From: Pseudomonadota bacterium
GTDB lineage: Bacteria; Pseudomonadota; Gammaproteobacteria; Steroidobacterales; Woeseiaceae
Direction of reading: 5' to 3'
Assembly: GCA_022567295.1 (NCBI GenBank)
Contig: JADFHE010000003.1
Span: forward strand, 38,721 to 102,720
DNA length: 64,000 nucleotides
A program made the translations under genes and the position numbers. Numbering within the stretch: position 1 is the first letter of the stretch; every line of letters begins with the position of its first letter. The notes below the pieces were generated by a model. That model was not told the origin of the DNA, did no database searches, and was given only the letters and a program-made list of their open reading frames with translations. Positions 9,515-18,997 of this stretch are shown here, piece after piece.

Positions 9515-10006
9515 TCAGGAGCGGTTCCTGCGTTCGTATGTCATGAATTCGAAGGCAAACTCATTATCATCGCTCGACTCATTTACGTCGCACGAAACCA
9601 GCGTCCAGTCGTCGTCATCGATCTCAGGAAAAAATGCGTCCCCTGCAATCTCGGCATGTACTCGGGTTAAGTGCAAACGCCCGGCCTCGGGCAGAAACAA
9701 GGCGTAGATATCGCTGCCACCGATAATCATGATTTCCTTCGCGTCGCCAGCTATTTCCAATGCGGCCGCAGGAGACGTAACAACGTCGCAGCCTGCCGCT
9801 GCATATCCGCTTCGACGTGTAATGACGATGTTCTGTCGGCCCGGCAAAGGACGGCCAATGGATTCCCAGGTCAGGCGTCCCATGACGACAGGCTTGCCCA
9901 TGGTCAACCATTTGAAGCGTTTCAGGTCGTCGGAGAGGCGCCAGGGCAACGCGCCCTGCACGCCGATGACGTTATTCGTCGATGCCGCGACAATAATGCT
10001 GATCAT
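9515..10006 (-). CDS. folA: Dihydrofolate reductase
   Basis: Reduces dihydrofolate to tetrahydrofolate with NADPH. The N-terminal motif GVQGALPWRLSDDLKRFK contains the substrate-binding acidic residue, and VVMGRLTWESIGRPLPGRQNIVITR is the cofactor segment. IIGGSDIYALFLPEA completes the nucleotide site. The length of 163 aa is standard. It lies directly downstream of thyA, its metabolic partner, which produces dihydrofolate; the pair follows lgt in a three-gene minus-strand run. Confidence 0.95.
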   Translation of the reverse strand: MISIIVAASTNNVIGVQGALPWRLSDDLKRFKWLTMGKPVVMGRLTWESIGRPLPGRQNIVITRRSGYAAAGCDVVTSPAAALEIAGDAKEIMIIGGSDIYALFLPEAGRLHLTRVHAEIAGDAFFPEIDDDDWTLVSCDVNESSDDNEFAFEFMTYERRNRS

Positions 10007-10017
10007 GATATTCCCAG

Positions 10018-10812
10018 CTAGACCGCGATGGCGGCCTTGATGTGCGGATGCGACTCGTAATTAAGAATTTCGAAATCCTCATAGCGATAGTCAAAGATAC
10101 TATCTGGCCGGCGCTTGATCGCGAGACGCGGCAACGGGAGCGGCTTGCGGCTCAACTGCTCGTCGGCCTGCTCGAGGTGATTGGAGTACAAATGGCAGTC
10201 ACCTCCCGTCCAGACGAAATCGCCGACCGCGAGGTCCGCCTGTTGCGCCAGCATGTGTGTTAGTAACGCATACGACGCAATGTTGAACGGCACGCCCAGA
10301 AAAATATCGCAGCTTCGTTGGTACAGCTGGCAGGAGAGTTTACCGTCGGCGACATAGAACTGGAACAGGCAGTGACACGGCGGCAGCGCCATGTTTTCGA
10401 TCTCGGCGACGTTCCAGGCACTCAACAAAATGCGCCGGGAGTCCGGTGTCTCGCGAAGCTGCTTCATGATCTGGGATATCTGGTCGACGCTGCCCCCCTC
10501 CGGCGTTGGCCAACTGCGCCACTGCACGCCATACACCGGTCCGAGGTCGCCATTTTCGTCGGCCCAGTCGTCCCAGATCGAAACACCGTTCTCCTGCAGA
10601 TAACGGATGTTGCTGTCACCGCTAAGGAACCAAAGCAGTTCATGGATGATCGAGCGCAGGTGAAGTTTTTTTGTCGTAATGAGCGGGAACCCCTCGCTCA
10701 GATCAAAACGCATCTGGTAACCGAACACGCTGACGGTTCCCGTGCCGGTGCGATCACTCTTGACCGTGCCGTTGTCCCGAACATGCCGCATGAGATCAAG
10801 GTACTGCTTCAT
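10018..10812 (-). CDS. thyA: Thymidylate synthase
   Basis: Methylates dUMP to dTMP with methylene-tetrahydrofolate. The catalytic cysteine is in [12 protein letters not shown]; the dUMP-binding [18 protein letters not shown] and the C-terminal [10 protein letters not shown] are present. The track ORF starts at 10863 inside lgt, but the conserved N-terminus [11 protein letters not shown] begins at the ATG at 10812, immediately beyond the lgt stop, giving 264 aa as in E. coli. Overlap geometry indicates co-translation with lgt. Confidence 0.96.
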   Translation of the reverse strand: MKQYLDLMRHVRDNGTVKSDRTGTGTVSVFGYQMRFDLSEGFPLITTKKLHLRSIIHELLWFLSGDSNIRYLQENGVSIWDDWADENGDLGPVYGVQWRSWPTPEGGSVDQISQIMKQLRETPDSRRILLSAWNVAEIENMALPPCHCLFQFYVADGKLSCQLYQRSCDIFLGVPFNIASYALLTHMLAQQADLAVGDFVWTGGDCHLYSNHLEQADEQLSRKPLPLPRLAIKRRPDSIFDYRYEDFEILNYESHPHIKAAIAV

Positions 10813-10813
10813 C

Positions 10814-11605
10814 TCACGACCTTGCCGCCGTCGAAAAATCCCATCGATACGAAACGACAACAAGCATCAATCCCGCAAGAATCATCGGCGCACTGAGTAT
10901 CTGCCCCATCGTGACCCAGCCCAACGCCAGGTAATCCAGATGGTCATCGGGGACGCGATAGAACTCGACGAAGAAACGGAAAATCCCGTAGAACAGCAGG
11001 AACATTCCGGATACAGCGAGGTAAGGGCGCGGTTTCGATGAGTAGATCCACAGGATAAGGAACAGAACGAATCCTTCCAGAATTGCCTCGTACAGCTGCG
11101 ACGCATGAACAGAAACGCCGTTGACAACGAACGCCCACGCCACCTCGGTTTCCTTGCCCCAGAGCTCACCGTTGATGAAGTTGCCGATACGGCCAAAACC
11201 CAATCCTAACGGTACAATTGGCGCAACGAAATCGGTCAAGCTCCAGATCGAGCGACCGAGTCTGCGGCCGTACAACCACATAGCGATCATCACACCCGCG
11301 AGCCCGCCATGAAACGACATTCCACCCTGTGTGATCTTCAAAAGATAAAAAGGATCGCTCGTGAATTGATCCCAGCCATAAACAAGTGCGTAGCCGACTC
11401 GGCCACCCACGATCACGCCGAGCATGCCGTAAAACATGAGATCGTCGACCTGCTCCGAATTGACCGGCGAATCGCTGCGAGCGCAGCGGCGTTTCGCGAG
11501 CCACCAGGCCAGCAAGAAAGCGATAACATACATCAATCCGTACCAGCGCACTTTGAGCGGTCCGAGGGCAAAAATAATCGGATCAATCTCGGGATATGTC
11601 AGCAT
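10814..11605 (-). CDS. lgt: Prolipoprotein diacylglyceryl transferase
   Basis: Inner-membrane enzyme that attaches diacylglycerol from phosphatidylglycerol to the lipobox cysteine of lipoproteins. The sequence shows about seven hydrophobic segments. The Lgt signature [17 protein letters not shown] contains the phosphatidylglycerol-contacting residues, and GGMSFHGGL is also conserved. Length 263 aa is slightly short of the E. coli protein but complete. It is the first gene of lgt-thyA-folA and is divergent from the DUF255 gene. Confidence 0.95.
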   Translation of the reverse strand: MLTYPEIDPIIFALGPLKVRWYGLMYVIAFLLAWWLAKRRCARSDSPVNSEQVDDLMFYGMLGVIVGGRVGYALVYGWDQFTSDPFYLLKITQGGMSFHGGLAGVMIAMWLYGRRLGRSIWSLTDFVAPIVPLGLGFGRIGNFINGELWGKETEVAWAFVVNGVSVHASQLYEAILEGFVLFLILWIYSSKPRPYLAVSGMFLLFYGIFRFFVEFYRVPDDHLDYLALGWVTMGQILSAPMILAGLMLVVVSYRWDFSTAARS

Positions 11606-11692
11606 GAAATCCTGCCAGTCATCGACTTAAGACGCGTATCATAATCAGTTTCATGTGTGCGTCAAAGCAGGCGTCACCGCAGGAACTCGCAA

Positions 11693-13732
11693 ATGCCAAA
11701 TCGCCTCGCCGGGGAATCCAGCCCCTACCTGCAACAGCACGCCGACAATCCCGTCGACTGGTATCCGTGGGGCGATGAGGCTTTCGAGGAGGCCCGGAAG
11801 ACCGGCAGACCAGTGCTCCTGTCAGTTGGCTACTCCGCGTGTCACTGGTGCCATGTCATGGCGCACGAGTCATTCGAGGACGATGCAATAGCCGATGTCA
11901 TGAATCGCCTGTTCGTGAACATCAAAGTCGACCGCGAAGAGCGGCCGGACGTCGACAAGATCTATCAGACGGCACATCAGCTGCTGACGCAGCGCGGCGG
12001 CGGCTGGCCACTGACGATGTTCCTGGACGGTGATAATCAACGGCCGTTCTTCGGTGGCACTTACTTTCCCAATGTGCCTCGACACGGCATGCCGGCATTT
12101 GCGGACATTCTGCAAAAAGTTGCGACCTACTACACCGAGCAGCGCGACGAAATTCGCACGCAGAGCGATCAATTACTTAATGTTTTCAAAAAGTTAGACC
12201 CTTCTGCGAGCAACAATGACGGTGCATTGACCGCCACGCCGTTACAACGGGCGCGCGATACATTCGCGCAGACGTTCGACAGGGACTATGGCGGCTTCGG
12301 GTCGGCGCCGAAATTTCCACACGCTACAACAATCGACCGCATGCTGCGGCATTGGCACTCAAGTGCCACTGGGGCCGAACCTGATCTCGATGCGCTGCTC
12401 ATGTCGACACTGACCTTAACGCGCATGGCCGACGGCGGAATTTTTGACCACGTTGGCGGCGGATTTTGCCGCTATTCCGTCGATCGTTACTGGCAGATTC
12501 CCCACTTCGAGAAAATGCTGTACGACAACGGACCGCTGCTGGCGATGTATGCGCAAGCCGCGCTTGTGAGCGGTGAGAAGCTGTTCATCGATACGGCCAA
12601 CGCTACCGCAGACTGGATTCTCGCCGACATGCGTGCCGACAACGGTGGTTTTTTCTCGACACGTGACGCGGATTCTGAGGGCGAAGAAGGGTTGTATTAC
12701 TTGTGGACACCAGAGCAGGTACAGAAATTACTCGGTGACGACTATGACGTATTCGCGCAGCGATTTGGACTGAATCAGGATGCAAATTTTGAGGGCCAGT
12801 GGCACCTTACCGCCCGCGAGCCTGTCGCGGATGACGACGCGCACGCATTGATTGAACGCGCCAAGAAGAAACTGCTGAGTGAGCGAATGACGCGCGTAGC
12901 ACCGGGACGCGACGAGAAGCAGCTAACATCCTGGAACGCACTCGCCATCCGTGGGCTTGCGATTGCGGGACGCTCTCTGAATCGTCCGGAATTGACTGAC
13001 GCAGCGACTAACGCAGCCGATTTTATTATGAAAAACCTGATGCAGAACGGCCGTCTGCTAGCAAGCTACAAAGATGGCACGGCCAGGTTTCCGGCATATC
13101 TCGACGACCATGCGTTTCTGCTCGATGCCCTGCTCGAGTTGCTGCAATCGAACTGGAACACGAAGCATCTCGAGTTTGCGGTGCAACTCGCCGACCTGAT
13201 GCTCGAGCACTTCGAGGATAAAGAACAAGGCGCGTTCTTCTTTACCGCCAACGATCACGAGACACTGATACACAGGCCGAAGTCGCTGACCGATGAGGCT
13301 GTACCGTCGGGCAATGGTATCGCCGCATTCGCGCTGCAACGCCTGGGATTCTTGCTCGGAGAAGCCCGCTATCTGGGCGCCGCAGAACGAACATTGCGAG
13401 GTTCGTGGCACTCGATCACCGAGTATCCGCACGGGCATGTCAGTCTGCTGACGGCACTCGAAGAGTATCTGGCGCACCCTGAAGTCATCGTTATCCGGGG
13501 CGAAACCGAGGAGATTGAACGGTGGCGTGATGCAGCCGCAAGACTCTATGCCCCGGCACGGATGGTGTTCGCGATCGAGTCAAGGGAAAAAAACCTGCCG
13601 GGTGTCTTGGCGGACCGAACAGCGGTCGATGGAGAAACGATTGCCTATAAGTGTGTCGGCACGCATTGCGAGATGCCCGTGACAACCTGGCAGGCATTGG
13701 CCGAACAACTTGACACAGCGGACGGCCACTAG
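11693..13732 (+). CDS. Thioredoxin-domain (DUF255, YyaL/SPATA20-like) protein
   Basis: Conserved two-part protein of uncertain function, related to bacterial YyaL and animal SPATA20. The N-terminal ~170 residues form a DUF255 thioredoxin-like domain starting [21 protein letters not shown]. It has a CHWC active-site-like motif ([10 protein letters not shown]), followed by the conserved ESFED and [11 protein letters not shown]. The C-terminal part looks like an (alpha/alpha)6 barrel of the N-acylglucosamine 2-epimerase type ([39 protein letters not shown]). I start at the ATG at 11693 with an AGGA site upstream, not the track start at 11657, giving 679 aa. It stands alone, divergent from lgt. 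A role in redox or sugar metabolism has been proposed for the family but not settled. Confidence 0.88.
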   Translation: MPNRLAGESSPYLQQHADNPVDWYPWGDEAFEEARKTGRPVLLSVGYSACHWCHVMAHESFEDDAIADVMNRLFVNIKVDREERPDVDKIYQTAHQLLTQRGGGWPLTMFLDGDNQRPFFGGTYFPNVPRHGMPAFADILQKVATYYTEQRDEIRTQSDQLLNVFKKLDPSASNNDGALTATPLQRARDTFAQTFDRDYGGFGSAPKFPHATTIDRMLRHWHSSATGAEPDLDALLMSTLTLTRMADGGIFDHVGGGFCRYSVDRYWQIPHFEKMLYDNGPLLAMYAQAALVSGEKLFIDTANATADWILADMRADNGGFFSTRDADSEGEEGLYYLWTPEQVQKLLGDDYDVFAQRFGLNQDANFEGQWHLTAREPVADDDAHALIERAKKKLLSERMTRVAPGRDEKQLTSWNALAIRGLAIAGRSLNRPELTDAATNAADFIMKNLMQNGRLLASYKDGTARFPAYLDDHAFLLDALLELLQSNWNTKHLEFAVQLADLMLEHFEDKEQGAFFFTANDHETLIHRPKSLTDEAVPSGNGIAAFALQRLGFLLGEARYLGAAERTLRGSWHSITEYPHGHVSLLTALEEYLAHPEVIVIRGETEEIERWRDAAARLYAPARMVFAIESREKNLPGVLADRTAVDGETIAYKCVGTHCEMPVTTWQALAEQLDTADGH

Positions 13733-13798
13733 AACGCGTACAGGGGCTTCTGAGTCATTCAATCATCGCGGGCATTTGCAAACTACGCCTTTTTATCC

Positions 13799-14050
13799 TT
13801 ATGGATAAGCGCTTAGTACGTCACCCGTTACTGCTACGACACCTGAAGCGTTTGGATCTTTGAACACTATGGGCAGTGATTCAATCTGCAGACCGGAATT
13901 TTTTTGCACGGCGGGTTTTCGGTCTGTATAAACTCATTCGCCGTCTTCGCCCGGCTATTTGTACATCGTGTCCGCATAGGAAATGCCGGCGCACATAAGC
14001 ACCAGCAACGGTAGGACTACAGGAAAGAATTGCGCCGGCTTACGAGCCAA
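13799..14050 (-). pseudogene. DUF4124-like secreted protein gene broken by two in-frame stops
   Basis: Not in the ORF track. Read on the minus strand from a TTG overlapping the end of the protease gene, one continuous frame of 84 codons contains a signal-peptide-like N-terminus (Met-Ala-Arg-Lys, then FFPVVLPLLVLMCAG, then SYADTMYK). A TAG follows at 13957-13955, then PGEDGE, then a TGA at 13936-13934, then VYTDRKPAV and about 35 more residues to a TAA. The pattern Ala-Asp-x-x-Tyr-Lys ... Asp-Gly-Glu-x-Val-Tyr-Thr-Asp is the DUF4124 signature seen at the N-terminus of small secreted gammaproteobacterial proteins. The most economical reading is a recently inactivated gene with two nonsense mutations (for example CAG to TAG and CGA or TGG to TGA) and no frameshift. 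The family match is by eye. Confidence 0.62.
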
Positions 14051-16838
14051 ATTCCGTTCGCCTCCAGCCATCCTTGCCACGGCGAATTTCATACGCTGGC
14101 CAGTACTCATTGTCCAGTTTCAACGTAATGACTTCGGCTGTTCCATTCCAGGTCACGGTCTTCAGACGCACCGATTCACGGTCCTCGATATCTTTTACGG
14201 CATCAATAAACGCCTGTAGATTCGGTATTGTCGTTCCATTGACTTCGACTACCCTTCGGCCAGCCCACAGACCGTATCGCGTTGCTGGAGAACCGTAGTT
14301 GAAATACGCTACGTAGACGCCGTCAGTCGCGATGCCGCGCTGCGCCGCCATCGCGCGATGCGGGTCTTGCAACAACGCGCCTGCCCATGACACGGCTCGT
14401 TCGATTCCGCGTCCGCTTAAGGCAACCGTCTTAATGGTTAGTTCCTGTACCTCGTCATTGCGCCAGACAGTGACAACCACTTCGGATTTCTGTACAGCCT
14501 TTTCCAGCGCTCTGTATGACGTCACAATTCGACCGTCAATCGCAAGCACCATATCGCCATTTTTAAGCAGCTGCGCTGCCGGTGTGTTCGCGACCAATCG
14601 GATTACGCTCAGCGCCCGTCGGTGCGTTGGATTATTATCTGCAAGCCGCGCAATCCATTCTTCGTCAACGCCCATCTTGCGAGCAGCAAATAGTGGCGCG
14701 TAAACGAATTCTGCTTCGAGTGAGTAAAAAGGCTTGCCTTCGCGAACGATGTCGATGAACTGCTCAATAACTTCACTGCCCACGCCGCGATTCAACTGTG
14801 ACGCATCTCCGCTGCTGTGCAGAACAAAGCTCGACCAACTTGCGGTAACACGGCCCTTTTTGTCGACCAGCACGCCATCATAATCGGTCGGCGCTGTTAC
14901 CAGATCGATACCCTCTATGTTCGAGTCGCGAAAGCGCAGTGTTCTGGACAGCGGCAGTAACAACGGATCGACCGAGGAGACGGTGCTGTGCTGATGCACC
15001 AACTGATGATCGGCTTTGATGCCGACCACCCAAACATCGTCACCAGGTTTTAGCGGCGTCGAATTAAATTGTGCGGTTTTGACCGGTGTGTCGCCGATAC
15101 TCTTCGGATCGTAGGATACGATTGCGAAATTGTGCAGCGGATGCAGCTGCTCGATCTTGCCTTTCACCTCAAGCGATCCGGCAAACGTTATTTTCACGTC
15201 ACCGATGGCAATAGGGACCGTATTTCGATCAACGAGAACGTAACCGCGCTCTTTGTCGACAATAAGGCCGGTACCATAGTAATGACGATCCGCAACACCG
15301 GATAAGGTGTACGGTAAATCGAACGTTACGACGACCAGCGAGGGCGCAATTTCCCTGACGCGCGGGTCATCGTAGTCTGTTAGTTTCGTACTGCCGATTT
15401 CTGCTGGCTTCGGCGCCGGTCCATCCGCCAGCGAGCGGCACGGCCATGAACCCGTCGTATCGTCACGAGCGCATCGTCTGACCGGAAACCAGACACGATC
15501 CATCTCCAGCAGTCGAACGACAGAATTCTGCGGATTCTCCATATTGACGTAGCGAACCTTGGCACGTTCGCCGTCGGCAAGCTGATCCAGCGCGGCTTCG
15601 AAATCATCGAGATCGGAAATGGGTTCACCATCCATCTCCACAATTACGGCGCCACGCGGAATGGCTGCTTTCGACAGCAGGTACCCTGGGTTCGCAACGT
15701 AGACACCTTTCGGTTGCCGGTTGTAGTGACGCGCTTGCTGATAAGACAGCGTGTTAACTATCCCGTCGCCAATCTCCAGATACTCGTCCGGTGTAATCGC
15801 GTGCAAGTCCTCAACCGCAATCTTGTGAATGATCGACCGGCCACCGCGCTCAACTTCGATTTCAATTTCTTTTCCAACAAGGTTATCGAGTATCGCTTCG
15901 AGTGGCACGAATTCGGTCACCAGCTCGCCGTCAATTCTGATGAGGATGTCGCCCGACGCCAGTTTTCCCGCCGCCGGCGAATTTGGAATAACCTGGTCAA
16001 CGGTCAACATGCCCGTCTGCTCGGGATTCTTGGATCGTGCCAACCGTTCGGACTCCGCCGTTAACCCGAGTCTTTTCAATTCGTCGTATGCTTTATGATG
16101 GAAAATCGTCTGCAGCGTGCCCCGCGAAACCGGCCTGCCGGCACGCAACTCCTTAAGCGCACGATCGATACGGTCGAGCGGCAAGAAAAAACTGCTCGCG
16201 GCAGAACTGTTTGCGCCGGCATTCAACGCGACCACTTCGCCATCTATGTTTACAACAGGAGATCCAGACGAACCGCCGGATGTGCTTGACGCTGCCTGAT
16301 AGTAGAACGTATTGAAGTCGTTGTATTTTCCGCGTCCGTATTCGGGGGCCTTGCGATCCAGTCGCGCGATAGTGCCTGCGAGAATCGACAGCTGTTCACC
16401 GGCATCATTGCCAATGACGCGAATCTCTTTCCCAACACCTGCACCTGTCGGCACCAGCGGCAATTCCACGGGTTCAAGGTAGTGCAGGTCAGCCGGGTCA
16501 TAGCGGAAAAACCCGAAGTCGTGCACAGGGTCACGATAAATCGGCGTTAACCGAACTTCCTCATTGTTGCGGAATATAGCCTCAGCAATTACCGGGCCCG
16601 GCGTAACAACATGCCGGTTGGTCAGAATAATGCCACGTTCGGCATCGACGACGAATCCAGTTGCCTGAGTCGAAGAGTTCCACTCCGTATCGAATGCGCG
16701 CGTACTGTCCACACGGATAGAGACCACACCGGACGATATACGCTCAAGTGTTTCAGTCCACGCCGTGTCCTCGGCGGCTGTCGCCACCGTGCCTGCATGC
16801 AGCAACGCGATTGTCGCCAGAATCCTGACCTTTGCCAT
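14040..16838 (-). CDS. Periplasmic HtrA-like serine protease with tandem trypsin and PDZ modules (Nma111-like)
   Basis: 932-aa secreted protein with a signal peptide (ATIALLHAGTVATAAED). The first trypsin-like domain (about residues 35-230) has an intact triad: His76 in LTNRHVV, Asp107 in VHDFGF and Ser191 in TSGGSSGSPVV. PDZ domains follow (about 275-345, with SPAAGKLASGDILIRIDGELV, and about 360-450). A second trypsin-like domain (about 490-715) has lost the triad: the His position reads DRNTVP, the Asp position HNFAIV, and no GxSG serine is present. Two further PDZ-like repeats end the protein. This active-plus-degenerate double layout is the one of yeast Nma111p and its bacterial relatives rather than DegP. 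Single gene; the broken DUF4124 frame overlaps its 3' end. Substrate unknown. Confidence 0.85.
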   Translation of the reverse strand: MAKVRILATIALLHAGTVATAAEDTAWTETLERISSGVVSIRVDSTRAFDTEWNSSTQATGFVVDAERGIILTNRHVVTPGPVIAEAIFRNNEEVRLTPIYRDPVHDFGFFRYDPADLHYLEPVELPLVPTGAGVGKEIRVIGNDAGEQLSILAGTIARLDRKAPEYGRGKYNDFNTFYYQAASSTSGGSSGSPVVNIDGEVVALNAGANSSAASSFFLPLDRIDRALKELRAGRPVSRGTLQTIFHHKAYDELKRLGLTAESERLARSKNPEQTGMLTVDQVIPNSPAAGKLASGDILIRIDGELVTEFVPLEAILDNLVGKEIEIEVERGGRSIIHKIAVEDLHAITPDEYLEIGDGIVNTLSYQQARHYNRQPKGVYVANPGYLLSKAAIPRGAVIVEMDGEPISDLDDFEAALDQLADGERAKVRYVNMENPQNSVVRLLEMDRVWFPVRRCARDDTTGSWPCRSLADGPAPKPAEIGSTKLTDYDDPRVREIAPSLVVVTFDLPYTLSGVADRHYYGTGLIVDKERGYVLVDRNTVPIAIGDVKITFAGSLEVKGKIEQLHPLHNFAIVSYDPKSIGDTPVKTAQFNSTPLKPGDDVWVVGIKADHQLVHQHSTVSSVDPLLLPLSRTLRFRDSNIEGIDLVTAPTDYDGVLVDKKGRVTASWSSFVLHSSGDASQLNRGVGSEVIEQFIDIVREGKPFYSLEAEFVYAPLFAARKMGVDEEWIARLADNNPTHRRALSVIRLVANTPAAQLLKNGDMVLAIDGRIVTSYRALEKAVQKSEVVVTVWRNDEVQELTIKTVALSGRGIERAVSWAGALLQDPHRAMAAQRGIATDGVYVAYFNYGSPATRYGLWAGRRVVEVNGTTIPNLQAFIDAVKDIEDRESVRLKTVTWNGTAEVITLKLDNEYWPAYEIRRGKDGWRRTEFGS

Positions 16839-16963
16839 AGCCTTCCAAAAAAATAAACGGGTCGATAACCGGGCCTTACGCCCAACAGTACTGATCTCGA
16901 CTGCCTGGGTGGGCAGCGGTTCCCTATTTCAACAAAAACAGCGACTAAGCGCGACCACCAAGA

Positions 16964-18478
16964 TCACGTTTCGTCAGGTCGATAGGCCAGATCCAGCTGC
17001 CGCGCAGCTTTGACGTCATCGAGGCGACGGACCGGCATCCCGTACGGCGCGCCCTTGAAATCGACGCCTTCTTCCTTCGCCGCAGTGGCGATCTCGATCA
17101 TGGCTGTGACGAAGTTATCCAGCGTTTCCTTGCTCTCAGTCTCGGTCGGCTCGATAAGCAGGCATTCTGGCACGAGTAACGGGAAATAGGTCGTCGGCGC
17201 ATGGTAGTTTTTGTCGAGCAACGCCTTGGCGATATCCATGGCGGTCAGGTTCACCGACTTGGCTTCGCGCTTCAATGTTACGATGAATTCATGACTTGCG
17301 CGCCGGGTTGGGAACGCGAGCTCGAAGCCTGCCGCCTGCAATCGCGCGGCCAGATAATTTGCATTCAAGGTTGCGTACTCGGAGACGCGCCGCATGCCGG
17401 CCCGGCCAAGCATGCGCATATAGACATAGGCGCGCAGCAAAACGCCGGAATTACCCATAAAACCCGACAGCCGACCGATGCTTTGCGGAAAGTCTTCTTC
17501 GACCAGCCAGTCGTATTGGGGTGCCACGTGCCCTTGGGGTGCCACGTGCCCTTGGGGTGCAGCATCGCTTTTGCCAACAATCGGAATCGGCATGAACGGC
17601 AACAATCGATCGTTGACGCCCACCGCACCCGACCCGGGACCACCTCCACCATGCGGCGTCGAAAATGTCTTGTGCAGATTCATGTGAATGACATCGAACT
17701 TCATATCACCCGGCCGAACTTTTCCGAGAATAGCGTTCAGATTAGCGCCGTCGTAATACAGCAGCCCGCCAGCATCGTGAACAAGATCGGCAACCTCCTT
17801 GATACGGCGTTCGAACACTCCCAAAGTCGACGGATTCGTCAACATGATGCCGGCCGTTTTCGGACCAACCGCCGATTTGAGTGCATTGAAGTCGATATCG
17901 CCTTCCGGTCCTGTCGGCACTTCCCTGACAACGCAAGCGCACATTGTCGCTGTGGCCGGATTGGTTCCGTGCGCCGCGTCGGGACAGATGATTTCGATGC
18001 GCTCATGATCGCCGCGCGCTTCATGGTACGCCTTGATCATCGCAACACCAGCGAGCTCGCCTTGAGCACCTGCCATTGGCGTCAGTGATACACCCTTCAT
18101 GCCCGTAACGTCTTTTAGCATTTCTTGCAGCTCGTACATGCAACTCAGGAAACCCTGTCCATGACTGACAGGTCCCAACGGGTGGCGTCCGGCAAATTCC
18201 GGCAACATAGCCAGAGCATTGCATGCGCGCGGGTTGTATTTCATCGTGCATGAGCCCAATGGGTAGAACTGCGTATCAATCGAAAAATTCATCTGCGACA
18301 GACGCGTGAAATGCCGCACAGTCTGCAATTCAGATGCTTCCGGCAAGCGTGGCTTGTCGGTGCGCAGCATCGACTTTGGTATCGCGGACGGCGAAACTTC
18401 CGCGGGCGCCTGCGCGAACGCACGGCGACCCGTGCGTGACTTATCAAATATCAGATCGCCGCCGGTCAGATTAATCAT
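16964..18478 (-). CDS. gcvPB: Glycine dehydrogenase (decarboxylating) subunit 2
   Basis: One half of the split P-protein of the glycine cleavage system; with GcvPA it decarboxylates glycine on pyridoxal phosphate and passes the aminomethyl group to lipoyl-GcvH. The PLP lysine is Lys270 in [32 protein letters not shown] near the N-terminus and [11 protein letters not shown] are further signatures. Residues about 306-321 contain a repetitive insert (APQGHV units) encoded by an 18-bp tandem repeat where relatives have a short acidic loop. Its ATG overlaps the 3' end of tpx by 8 bases. It is the last gene of the riboswitch-controlled operon. Length 504 aa. Confidence 0.95.
   Translation of the reverse strand: MINLTGGDLIFDKSRTGRRAFAQAPAEVSPSAIPKSMLRTDKPRLPEASELQTVRHFTRLSQMNFSIDTQFYPLGSCTMKYNPRACNALAMLPEFAGRHPLGPVSHGQGFLSCMYELQEMLKDVTGMKGVSLTPMAGAQGELAGVAMIKAYHEARGDHERIEIICPDAAHGTNPATATMCACVVREVPTGPEGDIDFNALKSAVGPKTAGIMLTNPSTLGVFERRIKEVADLVHDAGGLLYYDGANLNAILGKVRPGDMKFDVIHMNLHKTFSTPHGGGGPGSGAVGVNDRLLPFMPIPIVGKSDAAPQGHVAPQGHVAPQYDWLVEEDFPQSIGRLSGFMGNSGVLLRAYVYMRMLGRAGMRRVSEYATLNANYLAARLQAAGFELAFPTRRASHEFIVTLKREAKSVNLTAMDIAKALLDKNYHAPTTYFPLLVPECLLIEPTETESKETLDNFVTAMIEIATAAKEEGVDFKGAPYGMPVRRLDDVKAARQLDLAYRPDET
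17516..17560 (-). repeat. In-frame 18-bp tandem repeat within gcvPB
   Basis: The unit ttggggtgccacgtgccc occurs twice in perfect succession followed by half a third copy. On the coding strand it encodes Gly-His-Val-Ala-Pro-Gln repeats. Because the unit is a multiple of three, gain or loss keeps the gcvPB frame. The position corresponds to a surface loop before the conserved FPQSIGR segment, so length changes could be tolerated. Confidence 0.9.
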
Positions 18479-18986
18479 CTATTTCAATTCCAAGCGCGCG
18501 GAATGCCGCGCGATAATCCGGTTCTCTGGTGATGTCTTCAATGTGCTCCTGGTGCACAATCGTATTGTTCTCATCCAGGACAACGACAGCCCGGGAAAAC
18601 ATGCCGGCGAGTGGACCGTCGATGATCTGCACACCGTAATTTTCGCCGAATCCAGCGTGGCGAATCGCCGACAGGCCAATGACGTTGCTGAGCTCATGCT
18701 CTTCCTGAAAACGTTTGTGAGCGAATGGCAGATCGTACGACACCATCAGCATAGCCACGTCTTCAACTTCTCCCGCCAGGCGATCAAATTCGACGACCGA
18801 CTTCGCACACACGTCGGTATCGATGCTAATGAAAATATTTAAGACTTTTCGCACACCCATCCAGTTCGCAAACGATACATTTTGCAAATCCGTATTGACG
18901 AGTGAAACGTCCGGGGCTCGACTGCCTACGGCTGGCAATTCGCCGTGTATGCGATAGCTGGTATTGTTGTGTTTAATTTTAGCCAC
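18471..18986 (-). CDS. tpx: Thiol peroxidase (Tpx-like peroxiredoxin) lacking a resolving cysteine
   Basis: Tpx-family peroxiredoxin, expected to reduce lipid and alkyl hydroperoxides. The peroxidatic Cys60 lies in SIDTDVC with the catalytic Thr three residues before it, and the conserved Arg is in [19 protein letters not shown] and [12 protein letters not shown] are Tpx signatures. The position of the E. coli resolving cysteine (Cys95, KRFC) is Gln94 (KRFQ), and Cys60 is the only cysteine in the 171-aa protein. It therefore cannot form the usual intramolecular disulfide and would need an external thiol. It sits between gcvPA (11-base gap) and gcvPB (8-base overlap), inside the glycine cleavage operon. 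The family is secure; the mechanism is inference. Confidence 0.88.
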   Translation of the reverse strand: MAKIKHNNTSYRIHGELPAVGSRAPDVSLVNTDLQNVSFANWMGVRKVLNIFISIDTDVCAKSVVEFDRLAGEVEDVAMLMVSYDLPFAHKRFQEEHELSNVIGLSAIRHAGFGENYGVQIIDGPLAGMFSRAVVVLDENNTIVHQEHIEDITREPDYRAAFRALGIEIDD

Positions 18987-18997
18987 TTGCTTTCCTG

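Noticed and set aside
13984-14040. GCCGGCGCA ... TGCGCCGGC inverted repeat downstream of the protease as a terminator
   Set aside because: The loop would be 37 bases with no T run, and the region is explained by the broken DUF4124 reading frame.
16839-16963. Terminator for the gcv operon
   Set aside because: Only a five-base-pair hairpin (CTGCC/GGCAG) without a T run is visible.
17201-18088. 295-aa plus-strand ORF
   Set aside because: Antisense shadow of gcvPB, which has full family conservation; no start signal.
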